A stretch of 64,000 bases of DNA from Panopea generosa (Eukaryota; Mollusca; Bivalvia; Adapedonta; Hiatellidae): assembly GCA_029582155.1 (NCBI GenBank), contig CM055901.1, forward strand, positions 4,643,374-4,707,373, written 5' to 3'. Below the pieces are notes generated by a model, which had not been told where the DNA came from, made no database searches, and saw only the letters and a list, made by a program, of their open reading frames with translations. Below, one piece after another: positions 37,722-52,000 of this stretch (its first letter is position 1; each line of letters starts with the position of its first letter). The translations under genes were made by a program, and so were the position numbers.

Positions 37722-38868
37722 CCCACCATTCTTCCACATGTAGCTTGGTGAAATTAAGACCCATTCTTCCACATGTAACTTGGTGAGATTAAGACCCATT
37801 CTTCCACATGTAACTTGATGAGATAAAGACCTTTTCTTCCACATGTAACTTGGTGAGATTAAGAACCATTCTTCCACATGTAGCTTGGTGAGATTAAGAC
37901 TCATTCTTCCACATGTAACTTGATGAGATAAATACCTTTTCTTCCACATGTAACTTGGTGAGATTAAGACCCATTCTTCCACATGTAACTTGGGTAAGAT
38001 TAAGACCCATTGTGCCACATATGTCTTGGTGAGATTAAGACCCATCTTTCACATGTGACTTGGTGAGATAAAGACCCATTCTGCCACATGAAACTTGGTG
38101 AGACCAAGACCCATTCTGCCCTTGTAACTTGGTGAGATTAAGACCCATTCTGCCACATGTAACTTGGTGAGATATGTGACTTGGTGAAATAAAGACCCAT
38201 TCTTCCACATGTAACTTGGTGAGAAAAATACCCATTCTGCCACATGTAACTTGGTGAGATTTAGACCCATTCTTCCACATGTTACTTGGTGAGATTAAGA
38301 CCCATTCTTCCACATGTAACTTGGTGAGACTAAGACCCATTCTTCCACATGTAACTTGGTGAGATTAAGACCCATTCTTCCACATGTAACTTGGTGAGAT
38401 TAAGACCCATTCTGCCACATGTAACTTGGTGAGATTTAGACCCATTCTTCCACATGTTACTTGGTGAGATTGAGACCCATCTTCCACATGTAACTTGGTG
38501 AGATAAAGACCCATTCTTCCACATGTAATTTGGTGATATTAAGACCCATTCTTTCACATGTAACTTAGTGAGATTAAGACCCATTCTGCTTCATGTAACT
38601 TGGTGAGATTAAGACCAATTCTTCCACATGTAACTTGGTGAAATTAAGACCCTTTCTTCAACATGTAACTTGATGAGATAAAGACCCATTCTGCCACATG
38701 TAACTTGGTGAGATTAAGACCCATTCTTCCACACGTAACTTGTTGAGATTAAGACCCATTTTCCACATGTAACTTGGTGATATTAAGACCAATTCTTTCA
38801 CATGTGACTTGGTGAGATTAAGACCCATTATTCCATATGCAACTTGGTAAGATAAAGACAAAAACAGA
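37722..38868. repeat. 35-bp tandem repeat, about 33 copies
   Basis: Unit: cttccacatgtaacttggtg, agattaagacccatt. Copies differ by small changes (ctgcc for cttcc, ataaag for attaag) and a few 1-2 bp indels. Confidence 0.96.
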
Positions 38869-40498
38869 GTTTCTAGCATTCTGAATTAATTTATTTCTAT
38901 AAATTAAACAAAGTAATTATTGCAAAGAGCAAAATTACCACAACCATCAGCCAGATAAATAAAATATTTTCTTTACTTTTAAATCCAAAAGCTAACACAA
39001 CATAAATATTTGAGTAAAAAGTAGTGAACTATTTTGGGAATGATTTTAAATTATAAACCACTTTTGATCACAAGTAATTAACAGTAATTAACAGTAACTA
39101 GAGCACTACAGCAAGCAAACACTTATACTGATAATAATGTTATGCCATTTAAATAAAGTAATATAATAATAAAAAATTTGGGCAAAAAATTTTCAGGCAT
39201 TCAACAAAAATTAATATGGTATAACAAGTTGTGAAAAACTTTTTTCTCATCATTGTAGGAGCCAAGATGTTGCACTCCAGAAAAAAAACAGCGGTTATAT
39301 TTCCACCATTTTGAACATGACAAGGCTGCTAGAATGAATATTACAATTTGAAGGGATTTTACCCCTTGCATGTGTTAGTTTACACTGAATGAAAGGAAAA
39401 AACAGAAATGTTACATTGAATCTAAATAACTTTATTAACAAATCTACCAAGTCCATCCTTATAAAAGTGTCTGTTTGCTGTGCACAGAACCAGTATTGTT
39501 CATGCCAGTTGGTAGGTAGAAATCATTTTTTGCCAAATTTTTAATTTGCAGTCATTTTAAACAAAAATAAATAGAAATCATGAAAAACAAATCAACAGTT
39601 TGGAAGTCAATATAAAAGTTTGGGTTGCTGCAATTTTAAGCAAATAGGTTGGAGCACTGCAATCATTTTTTTTAAGGATGGCCTTATCTACAAATGGATT
39701 AATTTAAATTTTACTAAATAATGAATATGGGTACAATAATTACTTTTGGAACCAAACCAACATTTCTAAAATCTATTCATCTATCTATATTGTAATCTGA
39801 CAGGTAAATTGAATACTGAATATATAAATATAAGATAACAGGGCTATGGTTAATAGTTTTTGAGTATAAAGTCGTCAAAAAGAAATTCCAATGGAAGTAA
39901 AATGTTCGGACACAAGTGTACACCATTCTTGTGTATTTACCTATCACAGCAGATATACTTAACGTTGAAATTTCAAATGACCTCAATAATGATGGAGATG
40001 AAGATGATATAAAACAAGATCACAGTTTATGACAGTCTTTTTCTGAACATGAATGGATATATCACAGTCAAATCGATGGGAATAATTTAATAATACATCA
40101 AAACTGGATAAAATAAATAAACAATGACTTTGGTTACACAATACAATATCAATATCACAGTTGTCCTTCCATAAATTGTTCATTTTACCAACATGGTAAA
40201 AAAATTGTCCATAACATGATATTTTTTCAACATAAAAAAATACCTGTTCATGCATACACAAGTACTTGAAAAATTTCCAATTTCTCGACGCACGTTTCTA
40301 ACCATCAAAACCACAACAGAAAATTCTATTTGTCAATATTTCACCAAAATACCTCAAGAATGTATAATTCTTTTCTAACTAAATGGTGCCTATATTTTGC
40401 AAACATCTGATTGAAATTCATAGTGGCTATATTTTGTTGTCTTCTGAAAATGTTGGAAAAAAACAGATATTATATTGTTAAACGAATTATGTATGTAA
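38869..40498. other. No gene seen
   Basis: AT-rich sequence; fragments near 39520-39560 resemble other dispersed sequence in the window (ttttttgccaaattttt), without a definable element. Confidence 0.4.
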
Positions 40499-40690
40499 GC
40501 GTGGCGGTAGTGTAATAGATAGAGCCTTGACGACACATGTCAGAGGTTGCAGGTTTGATCCCCAGCTCAACCAGAAACCTCTCTCTTAAAATACAACACT
40601 CAGTACTGGTTCTACCAAGGAAGCGGACTCACGATCAGTTCATAATTTTACAAACTTGGAGCTTTCTTCAAAATCAAGCTGAAATAAGTT
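40499..40690 (+). repeat. SINE family B, copy 1
   Basis: A tRNA-like head (gtggcggtagtgtaatagat, B-box region ggttgcaggtttgatcccc) is followed by acactcagtactggttctac, an aagc-rich segment and the end caagctgaaataagtta. Two more copies lie on the minus strand at 44150-44556 and 55150-55320. Confidence 0.8.
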
Positions 40691-41059
40691 AGTATAAACT
40701 AGCATAAGCATTAAACATTACAATTTTAATAGTGTGAATGAAGATTAACTCCATTTTCACCCCATTAAGGGTTGCAAATAGCTGACAGTTCAGAAAGTTA
40801 AATTTACTTATTTTACATAGATTTTGAAACAAGTTGGTACAATTTATGCAAAAGATGCTGATGTTGTTATTAAAATAAAATCAGAAACAAGCATATAATG
40901 AATAATTATGGTCTAGGGCATGAACATGGTCTCGGCAATGTATCAAACCCATAGCCTACATCCTGGTTGTAATAGTGTATAATTAAAACATGTGTTTGAA
41001 TCCATTTATAAGTGTCTGATAAACCCTTGTCCTTCAGCAAGTAACACACATCAATGCGA

Positions 41060-41800
41060 TGCAAGTATTTAGAGCCGAGATACAAGTATCCAGTGCTATG
41101 GTACAAGTATCCAGTGCAAGTATTCAGTGCTATGGTACAAGTATCCAGTGCTGAGATGCAAGTATCCAGTGCTATGGTACAAGTATCCAGTGCTGAGATG
41201 CAAGTATTCAGTGCTGAGATGCAAGTATCCAGTGCTGAGCTACAAGCATCCAGTGCTATCGTACAAGCATCCAGTGCTGAGATGCAAGTATTCAGTACTG
41301 AGATGCAAGTATCCAGTGCTATGGTACAAGTATCCAGTGCTGAGATGCAAGTATTCAGTACTGAGATGCAAGTACCCAGTGCCGAGATGCAAGTTTCCAG
41401 TGCAGAGATGCAAGTATCCAGTACTGAGATGCAAGTATCCAGTGCTTATGGTACAAGTATCCAGTGCTGAGATGCAAGTATCCAGTGCTATGGTACAAGT
41501 ATCCAGTGCTGAGATGCAAGTATTCAGTACTGAGATGCAAGTACCCAGTGTCGAGATGCAAGTTTCCAGTGCAGAGATGCAATTATCCAGTGCTGAGATG
41601 CAAGTATCCAGTTCTATGGTACAAGTATCCAGTGCTGAGATGCAAGTATTCAGTGCTATGGTACAAGTATCCAGTGCTGAGCTACAAGCATCCAGTGCTA
41701 TCATACCCAGTGTTGAGATGCAAGTATCCAGTGCAGAGATGCAATTATCTATTGTTGAGATGAAAGTTATCAGTACTGAGATGCAGGTATTCAGAGACAA
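41060..41800. repeat. 21-bp tandem repeat, about 35 copies
   Basis: Two interleaved unit types, caagtatccagtgctgagat+g and caagtatccagtgctatggt+a, with a rarer gctacaagcatccagtgcta. The mix of types is patterned, so blocks of several units were probably copied together. Frames stay open on both strands. Confidence 0.96.
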
Positions 41801-41829
41801 TCAACACATTCACTCACAACTACCTCCAT

Positions 41830-42700
41830 GACAAAATAATAACTCAAGGCTTATTATAATGACAGACATTCATTATTAAGGTCATTATAATCACTTAGCA
41901 ATGGGTTTTTATAATGGGCTATCAATATAAAATTTGATACAACACAATGGTAGTGACGATGATATATTATAAGTATCGTGGCACATGAATATCTAATACA
42001 CGTCAGAATGAAGGACGGATTTAACATACATGTATAAAAAACAACAATTTAAGAATACAACATACATGTATAAATAAAACAACAAAGTAAATTGATATTT
42101 ATGTTCTATATTATAACACTGTTCATAAATAACTGTTGTCATCAGAAATAGAATATAACTGTGATGAATTTTATCAGGTCAACAATATCAGTATGGCCTT
42201 AGGCTAAAATATTAAATTAAACAGGGGCATTCATAAAGTTTATAACTTCCAAAACTTATAACATTTTGCAAACTATAATTATGATTTGGCACAAGAAACT
42301 CTCATTGTAAGATACAAAGTGCTACCTATTCAAAAAAGTTGTGGAGCATTTAATAATTTGTTATGTTCTTGCAACAAGCAAAATGCAACACTGTAGGTCA
42401 TTTGCAGGTATCTTGTTTATTGAACTTTTTGGCACAAAAATAAGAAACAATATTTTTTTAATCAATATCTGAAACTATAATAAAAATGTACTAACTGCTA
42501 ATATGTTATACAGAACTTCTGCCTTTAAAGTTTGCTGCTCCGTTCTGCAACTAATTAATTTTTTGTTTGTATGGGGTTTATCGCTTTATTTAATAGTAGT
42601 TAAGTCAAATAATGGTGGTCAGTGCTTTTTATTTTCTTTTCTTGGACTCCCCAGGTGGTAAATCAGTACAAGACAAACAAAACCTCTGCAAATCACTGAC
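41830..42700. other. No gene seen
   Basis: AT-rich sequence, nothing supported. Confidence 0.4.
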
Positions 42701-42782
42701 TACTTCCCCACATATTCAGAGATAGGATACATGATCATAGAACAAAGTTCACGATCAATCGTCACAGAGACTGTGAACAGTC

Positions 42783-42850
42783 TTGGATTCAAACTCACAA
42801 CCCCTAAATTGATAGTCAGACATGTAACCAATAGAACTAGCCAATCCCTG
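42783..42850 (-). repeat. tRNA-like SINE head
   Basis: Minus strand: TTGGCTAGTTCTATTGGTTA (A-box-like) and GTGAGTTTGAATCC (B-box) at tRNA spacing. The stems are poor; not a tRNA gene. Confidence 0.45.
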
Positions 42851-43120
42851 CATCTGTGATTACAATTTGGCTGCTTCAGTTCAATATGCACTTTACCACA
42901 ATAACCAGAACAAATAAATAATACCAGAATTACATTCACTGCTCATGATATACATTAACAAGTCTACATTTACATAACGGGTCTACATTTATATAATTGT
43001 GTGTTTAATAATCTTATAAAAATATAATAAACGTTGATCTAAATAATGGAATGGCAAGTCTATAGTTAGTACAGAATGTGTGAGGCGATTCATATTTATT
43101 TGTTGATTTATGTTTACACT

Positions 43121-43142
43121 ATATATATATATATATATATAT
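43121..43142. repeat. (TA)n microsatellite, about 11 copies
   Basis: Uninterrupted dinucleotide run. Confidence 0.95.
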
Positions 43143-43411
43143 GTCACAATTTTTGTCACAATTTTTGTGATCAAAATATGAGTAGATGTAAAATGAATGG
43201 ATCTTATAAAAAAAGATATCATCTGATACCCTTTGTAGAAGAGAACGTTTTACGGAAAGATTAAGTACGAAATTGCATCATCGGATATGACGTTTTTTTA
43301 TATCTTTGAAACATTTTACGTAAATAATGTGATCAGTATATAAAAAATATTAAACCAGATTAATTTCAAAGTTTGTGTAACATCTCCCTTTAAAGAATTG
43401 TATTGAGATTT

Positions 43412-43985
43412 ATTTCCACCCTGTAATACCGGTATATCATCTTCTGCACCCTCATATCACACCACTTTCGTTCCACCCTGTAATACTGGTATTTCATCTT
43501 CTGCACTCTCATATCACACTACTTTTGTTCCACCCTGTAAAACTGGTATATCATCTTCTGCACCCTCATATCACACTACTTTTGTTCCACCCTGTAATAC
43601 TGGTATATCATCTTCTGCACCCTCATATCACACTACTTTTGTTCCACCCTGTAATACCAGTATATCATCTTCTACACCCTCATATCACACTACTTTTGTT
43701 CCACCCTGTTATACCAGTATACCATCTTCTACACCCTCATATCACACTACTTTTGTTCCACCCTGTTATACCAGTATACCATCTTCTACACCCTCATATC
43801 ACACTACTTTTGTTCCACCCTGTAATACCAGTATATCATCTTCTACACCCTCATATCACACTACTTTTGTTCCACCCTGTTATACCAGTATATCATCTTC
43901 TACACCCTCATATCACACTACTTTTGTTCCACCCTGTTATACCAGTATACCATCTTCTACACCCTAATATGATACTACTTTTGTA
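43412..43985. repeat. 57-bp tandem repeat, 10 copies
   Basis: Units start every 57 bp from 43415 (ccaccctgtaataccagtat, atcatcttctacaccctcat, atcacactacttttgtt). Copies are highly similar, suggesting recent expansion. The + frame is open across it (PVIPVYHLLHPHITLLLFH) with no gene context. Confidence 0.97.
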
Positions 43986-44149
43986 TTTTAGAAGAATCTA
44001 ATATAAAAATATATACAACAATAAATACACAACTTGGCAACATTCACTCAGAGGCAAAAATACAACAGGCCACTTTAGAGAAATGGTTGGCTTAATACAA
44101 ATTTGTTTTATATCGGAAACTTATGTGAGATTAACATAAATGAATTTTA

Positions 44150-44556
44150 GCTTGATTGCAAAGAAAGCCACGATCTTTATATATACGAATTGCTCTCCAG
44201 TCTGTTTTCTGGGTATAACCAGTACCGAGTGTGGGTATAACCAGTACCGAGTGTGGGTATTACCAGTACCGAGTGTTGGTATAACCAGTACTGAGTGTGG
44301 GTATAACCAGTACTGAGTGTTGGTATAACCAGTACTTAGTGTCGGTATAACCAGTAATGAGTGTTGGTATAACCAGTATCTATTGTGGGTATAACCAATA
44401 CTGAGTGTGGGTATAACCAGTACTGAGTATAGGTATACCAGTACCGAGTGTGGGATTAACCAGTACTGAGTGCCGTTGTTTTTGGAGGCATCAGGTCAAG
44501 CTTGGATCCTGTGATCTCTGACATTTACAACTAATACTCTATCCACGGCACCATCC
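44150..44556 (-). repeat. SINE family B, copy 2, with internal minisatellite
   Basis: The outer parts match the SINE. It begins tagcttgattgcaaag and ends at actctatccacggcacc, the reverse of the tRNA-like head. Where other copies have a single aaccagtactgagtgt, this copy carries 12 tandem copies (44211-44472). Confidence 0.75.
44211..44472. repeat. 22-bp tandem repeat, 12 copies, inside a SINE
   Basis: Unit gggtataaccagtactgagt+gt. Nearly all copies are exactly 22 bp; one is 21. The single-copy source is visible in the SINE at 55205-55230 (gggtagaaccagtactgagt) and, reversed, at 40598-40622. Confidence 0.96.
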
Positions 44557-45481
44557 TTAATTTAGGACAGAAACAGCGTATGTATCTATAATGTAAACAG
44601 AATGAATTACGACATATGTGGATTTTGTTTCTAGTAAAAATTAAATTTCAACATACTCAAGGTACCATAATTAGTTTGTGACAGTTTCAACATTTATAAA
44701 ATCAATACTGCTTAATGCACAATGTAATTGCAAACCTTAAAATCTACAAGTAGCACAACGTAACTTATCTATATCAGTTATTCAATACTTTGGTAACAAA
44801 CATCAAAAGTTTAACCAAAAAGGAGCACAACTTCTGTAAAATTTGTCAAACTTCGACAAATATCAAACTGTATTTTATAACAACACAGATACATGCCAAA
44901 TATTAAATAAATAAATAGACTATTTCATAAGTTTTTCATCAAAACCCAATTTGATGGATGGACAAACAGATGGATGCACAAACAGATTGATGCACAGATG
45001 GACAGGGGCTACACTTAATGGCGGGGCATAATAAATAAAAAAAAAAGACATGTGTAACCCACCTGCCTATTTTGTCAGGGAAAAGTAAATATATGCCATG
45101 CATGTGTGATCAGAATGATTTATTTTTCAAACAAGCAACTAAACTTTAACAATATATTCCAGACACAGATCTTTTGGTTATTTATCCTAAAAACAACAGA
45201 TTCGTATCAAAGTAGATGAATAGTTATTTATTTATATTTATCTCTGATATTACTTTTACATGCAAAAATAAATAAAGCTTTAAATTAGATAACAATACCA
45301 AACAGGTTATGTTTGCTACTAAATTATAGTATATTCAATTATTTACCATTTCTGCACTTCAATCTAAAAATATGACTTACGCATGGCAGACTGATGAATT
45401 GAAAAGAAAGTTCTAGCCAGAATTGACAGAATTATTATACCAATATTGAATATGCCTATTAAATGTTCAAATCCCATATGT

Positions 45482-46007
45482 TTATTCATCTTTGTCTTTG
45501 TTCACCCTGTATGTTTCACTTCCTTCTCTTTCTAACTGGCCAGGATCTTTTTCCTCATTTGGTTTAGCTTCTGTTTTATCCTCCTTTGGTGTCTCTGGGT
45601 CACCTACTGAAGGTTTTGCCTCATCTTGAGCTGGACTTTGAGATTTTTGTTCACTTTTAGGTAATGGAGATGTTTTGTCTTCTCCTGTTGTTTCTTCAGT
45701 TTCAGCAGGTTTGTCAACATTTTCATTGTTTCCATTTGCCTCAGTGTCATTATCATCTTTAATAGCTTCAGTATCATTATGAGTTCTATCATCATCATTT
45801 GTCCGAGCTGTATTCATATTACCCAGCACTTGAGAAGCACCCTGATCTCCACTGTCTTCAGTATTCTCACCATATCTTTGTTCAGCTTCAGCATCATCTC
45901 CTTCAGTTTTCATTACAGGTTGTATAAATGGTTCAGAATCTTTAGCCACAAAATCTAGCATAAGTAATCTCTCAGTTAGTCCATCTTCTTTGTCATCATG
46001 TAACCAT
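45482..46007 (-). CDS. LOXHD1: LOXHD1-like terminal exon with acidic tail
   Basis: Acceptor ttctgctacag; stop TAA at 45484-45482; 526 nt. It begins WLHDDKEDGLTERLLMLDFV, closing the last PLAT domain. It continues with about 150 residues very rich in E, D, K, N, T and P (for example EANGNNENVDKPAETEETTG), likely disordered. The tail runs without interruption to the stop. The length and make-up of the tail are the most unusual part of the product. Confidence 0.9.
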
Positions 46008-49000
46008 CTGTAGCAGAATATACTTCGTTATTTTATTTGTATGAGGCAAACATAAAGACCAAGCTTCTGTCTCAACAACATATTTAAGTATATACTTTAA
46101 TACTGAAAAACATAAACCTTAGAAAAGTATCCAGGTGATCATGAACTTAGACTGGCTCCAGTAAAATTGTATTTGATTTCACTGGTATTGATTAAATAAT
46201 ATTTAAGTGACCAATCAGAACTTACTTAAGTATATAAGAAAACAGGAACCTGGACAAATCCTTTTATTAAATGTGTGCATATGTCAATATTCTTTAAGGA
46301 CATTGTCACTGAAACTTGACTATAAACTTGGAGATGTGGAATCCATTCATCAAACTTTTCAACCTGCTTGGACACAAAATCTTAAATTTTTAAAAACTAG
46401 TAAACACAACATTCTAAGTATGCCATTTGATTTTCAAACGTTTTTCTATTAAATAATTTAATGCTTTATTTGGTCAACTTTTATAATACATTTAACATCC
46501 TATATTTGGTAAACTTTTATTATAAACTTTACATGTTTTATTTGGTCAAAATTTATTACAAACTTTACATGTTATATTTAGATCGCAGCGTGGTCTAGTG
46601 TCCACCTTGCATGTGGAAGGTTGTGGATTTGATACCCTACTGGGTCATACCAAAGACTTTAAAAATGGTGTTAGAAGCTTCCTCGCTTGACACTCAGCAT
46701 TTAGAGGTGAGTTCTAGGTCTGGTCAGCCCGTTGTCAGTATAATGTGACTGGTTGGGGTATCATACCATGTGTCTGCGGCATGATACTCCAGTGTGACAG
46801 CGCTCAGAATACTGTCTCAAGTAGACACCATTGGATATGACTGAAAAATTGTTGAAATCGATGCTAAACACCATACTACAACATGCTATATTTGGTGTCT
46901 AGATGCTTACATATCATTAGCACCAAATCTGTTACAAATCAACCCCTGTGTGGTTTCAGGGAGCCATATGAGTGATGGCAAGAATAGGACCACTGTGGCT
47001 CATGCATGTCATAATAAGCAACAATTTGAGTAATACCATAGAATTTGCTGAAACTCTGCAGTTCTGCAGGTATCAAGGTTCTAGGTTCATTCTGCATATT
47101 CATTTGTTGATGTATTTTTGTTTAGATCTGTATGTTAATTTGTTTTTTTTGTACATGTAGAGTGAACCTGGAATCTTCCTTCCTGTTGGTGTCGAATAAC
47201 CTATAATGTGTTGATAATGTGTTGGTATGCCGTAAAACCCTATTCATACATTCATTCTGTATATGAGCCTATCATGCATCACAGTCAAAATTACTAAATC
47301 AACACAATACTTGACTTGAATTAGAACTGATTTATCCAGATATGCATGAGATATATACCTACATATTTTTTATATTTAATTAACATTGCTTATAAAACAA
47401 ACTGTATAGCACAAATATGAATGGTGTCGATAATGTGGTCTTGGGATGCGAGTAAACTAGAGAGCCCTGGTAAAACACACAGATCTGACATGTTCCTGTT
47501 CACAGTTGAATTTTGTTCTTTGTTCTATATAAAATAAGGTCAAGGATTTCCACGGTAAAAAAATTAACATAGAATTTTTTTGTTTCATAGTAGGAATGCT
47601 TCCCCACATAAAACTGCACAATAACTGGTAGGTTGATCAGTTTGGGTTTTCTTTTAAAGAGGGTGCAGTGACACCCTAAGATTTTTTTAAAAAAATAAGT
47701 CCTCAAATGCTCATAAATACATGCATATGTAAAAATACTATTAAAGTCACTTTTTTAACACCAGTGATGTCTTATTGCAGTATATGCTTTTCCAGCTTTT
47801 GCTCTACTCATCTGCAGTAAGAAATTTAAAAGTATTTCAAAACCAAATTACATAGAACGTTTTTTCAAGCATAAGAATCATGTAACCATAGGAAAAAGGG
47901 GCATAACTGTGTAGCGCGATGTATAAGTTTTATTGTACATGAGAGACAACAACTTACTGGTCACATGTGAAGACATATTTATCTTCAGCCTCGTAAGATT
48001 CCTTGACAGTAACAGTTTTAAGGAACCAGCCTGACCCTGGTCCTTTACCCGTGTGACCTATCTGTACTTGCATCAAACGACCCATGTCCACAGCTTGCAC
48101 AACAAATGTATCCTTCTGAAAAACAAGTATCAATTTTCTTTCATTTCCGCACATTTTAGTAAAACTATTTACACAATCTGAGTGAAATAAGAAGACACTA
48201 TAAAAGATAAATACCTGTATTAATCAGACCATTCCCTCAACAAGACACCCAAGAGGGCCTGAAGTGCTCTACTGGAATCAAAATGCTAGAAGTATTTTCT
48301 TGGGGTAAGATCCCCCCGAAATATTGTGGTTATGTAACTATAGTGCAAGTTTGGTTAAGGTTCCTTGAAAAAAGGTACATTTCAGCTTGCTTTAAAGTTC
48401 TTAACTGTTTAATTGCTGTAGCCCAGTTGACGAAAATTCATCTAGGATTAAAGTACAAATTCAGACAATGAAGAAAATCAGCATATCTTATAAATAAAAT
48501 ATTGAAATAAAACAGCAGCTAGAGACTACCATACACACCTGCCCCGACTCAAACTTGTCATTTGTTCCTTCCATGTTATGTACAAGATACCGTTTCCCAG
48601 AATCCCCTAGAGTTCCAATAAGGTTGATGTATACAGTGGCATCTGTACCAGAACCAAACCCGTCTCCTGTCAAAGTCTGTACCACATAATTTCTCACTGG
48701 AATATAAACCAAACTTCCATGTCACTTTACACTGATCCATCTTGGGGTGAGGGCAAATACCATAAAAGTGTTAAAATATATGCAAAGCAGTAGGTCAAAG
48801 GCCTGGGTTTGAGATGCCCCAATATCTGCCCTGTAAAATGTATTTCTTTTAAATACTTATTTTTTAGCAAAGCTTGGAGTGTTTGTTTTAAATATACTTT
48901 ATTCTTTAAAAAAATATCTTTTTAAATCTTTTTTAATTTTATGTTTTTCTATTGATAGAAAGACTCGAAAGACATTAAAATTAAAGAAAATGTTCATTTT

Positions 49001-52000
49001 CCTCCATTTTTTAGCATTGAAAAATAGTTTTTGATTATGAAGGCATTCTTGCCACACAAAGATATTTACTCTGATATACCAAACTACTTAAATACACATA
49101 CATGTATACATGATATTTAACTCGCATAATTAAAACAATGTCTTTACTAATAAATGTTTATATACACATAGCTGTAAGTGTAATTATAACATTATTAATT
49201 TATTATTATTATTATTATTATTATAGAATGATACACATTCAAGCAGATGACATAATATGCATACATATGTGTACATACACATAGCTGTAAGTGTAATTAT
49301 ATTATAATAATATATTGATAAGACATTCAAGCAGATTCCATATGCATACACATATGTATATACACATAGCTGTAAGTGAAATTATATTATAATAATATAT
49401 TGATAAGACATTCAAGCAGATTCCATATGCATACACATATGTATATACACATAGCTGTAAGTAAAATTATATTATAATAACATATTGATAGACATTCAAG
49501 CAGATTCCATATGCATACACATATGTATATACACATAGCTGTAAGTGAAATTATATTATAATAATATATTGATAAGACATTCAAGCAGATTCCATATGCA
49601 TACACATATGTATATACACATAGCTGTAGGTATCAATACATATTCAAACAGATGACATATGCATACACATATGTATATATAAATAGCTGTAGGTATTAAT
49701 GCATATTCAAGCAGATGACATATGCATACACATGTGTATATACACATAGCTGTAAGTGATTATATTAAAATAATATATTGATAGACATTCAAGCAGATTC
49801 CATATGCATACACATATGTATATACACATAGCTGTAGGTATCAATACATATTCAAACAGATGACATATGCATACACATATGTATAGACAAATAGCTGTAG
49901 GTATTAATGCATATTCAAGCAGATGACATATGCATACACATGTGTATATACACATAGCTGTAGGTATTAATACATATTCAAGCAATTGACAAATGCATAC
50001 ACATGTTTATATTACACATAGCTGTAGTTATCAATACATATTCAAGCAGATGACATATGCATACACATGTGTATATACACATAACTGTAGGTATCAATAC
50101 ATTATCAGGCAGATGACATATGCATACACATGTGTATAAACACATAACTGTAGGTATTAATACATATTCAAGCAGATGACATATGCATACACATGTGTAT
50201 ATACACATAGCAGTAGGTATAAATACATATTCAAGCAGATGACATATGCATACACATGTGTATAAACACATAACTGTAGGTATTAATACATATTCAAGCA
50301 GATGACATATGCATACACATGTGTATATACACATAACTGTAGGTATTAATATATATTCAAGCAGATGACATTTGCATACACATGTGTATAAACACATAAC
50401 TGTAGGTATTAATACATATTAAAGCAGATGACATATGTATACACATGTGTATATACACATAACTGTAGGTATTAATACATATTCAAGCAGATGACATATG
50501 CATACAAATGTATATAAACACATAACTGTAGGTATTAATACATATTCAAGCAGATGACATATGTATACACATGTGTATATACACATAACTGTAGTTATCA
50601 ATACATATTCAAGCAGATGACATATGCATACACATGTGTATAAACACATAACTGTAGGTATTAATACATATTCAAGCAGATGACTTATGCATACACATGT
50701 GTATATACACATAGCAGTAGATATAAATACATATTCAAGCAGATGACATATGCATACACATGTGTATTTACCATAGCTGTAGGTATCAATACATATTCAA
50801 GCAGATGACATATGCATACACATGTGTATATACACATAGCAGTAGGTATAAATACATATTGAAGCAGATGACATATGCATACACATGTGTAATAACCATA
50901 GCTGTAGCTATCAATACATATTCAAGCAGATGACATATCAACAAACATGTGTATATACAAATAACTGTAGGTATTAATACATATTCAAGCAGATGACATA
51001 TGCATACACATGTGTATATACACATAATTGTAGGTATCAATACATATTCAAGCAGATGACATATGCATACACATGTGTAATAACCATAGCTGTAGCTATC
51101 AATACATATTCAAGCAGATGACATATCAACAAACATGTGTATATACAAATAACTGTAGGTATTAATACATATTAAAGCAGATGACATATGCATACACATG
51201 TGTATATACACATAATTGTAGGTATCAATACATATTCAAGCAGATGACATATGCATACACATGTGTATAAACACATAACTGTAGGTATTAATACATATTA
51301 AAGCAGATGACATATGCATACACATGTGTATATACACATAACTGTAGGTATCAATATATATGTATATGCATATGTCATCTGCTTGAATATGTATTGATAC
51401 CTACAGTTATGTGTATATACATATGTATATGCATATGTCATCTGCTTGAATATGTATTGATACCTACAGTTATGTGTATATACATATGTATATGCATATG
51501 TCATCTGCTTGAATATGTATTGATACCTACAGTAATGTGTATATACATATGTATATGCATATGTCATCTGCTTGAATATGTATTGATACCTACAGTTATG
51601 TGTATATACATATGTATATGCATATGTCATCTACTAGAATATGTATTGATACCTACAGTTATGTGTATATACATATGTATATGCATATGTCATCTGCTTG
51701 AATATGTATTGATACCTACAGCAATTTGTATATACACATGTGTATGCATATGTCATCTGCTTGAATATGTATTGATACCTACAGTTATGTGTATATACAT
51801 ATGTGTTTGCATATGTCATCTGCTTGAATATGTATTGATACCTACAGTTATGTGTATATACACATGTATATGCATATGTCATCTGCTTGAATATGTATTG
51901 ATACCTACAGTTATGTGTATATACACATGTGTATGCATATGTTATCTGCTTTAATATGTTTTGATACATACAGCTATGTGTATATAGATATGTGTATGCA

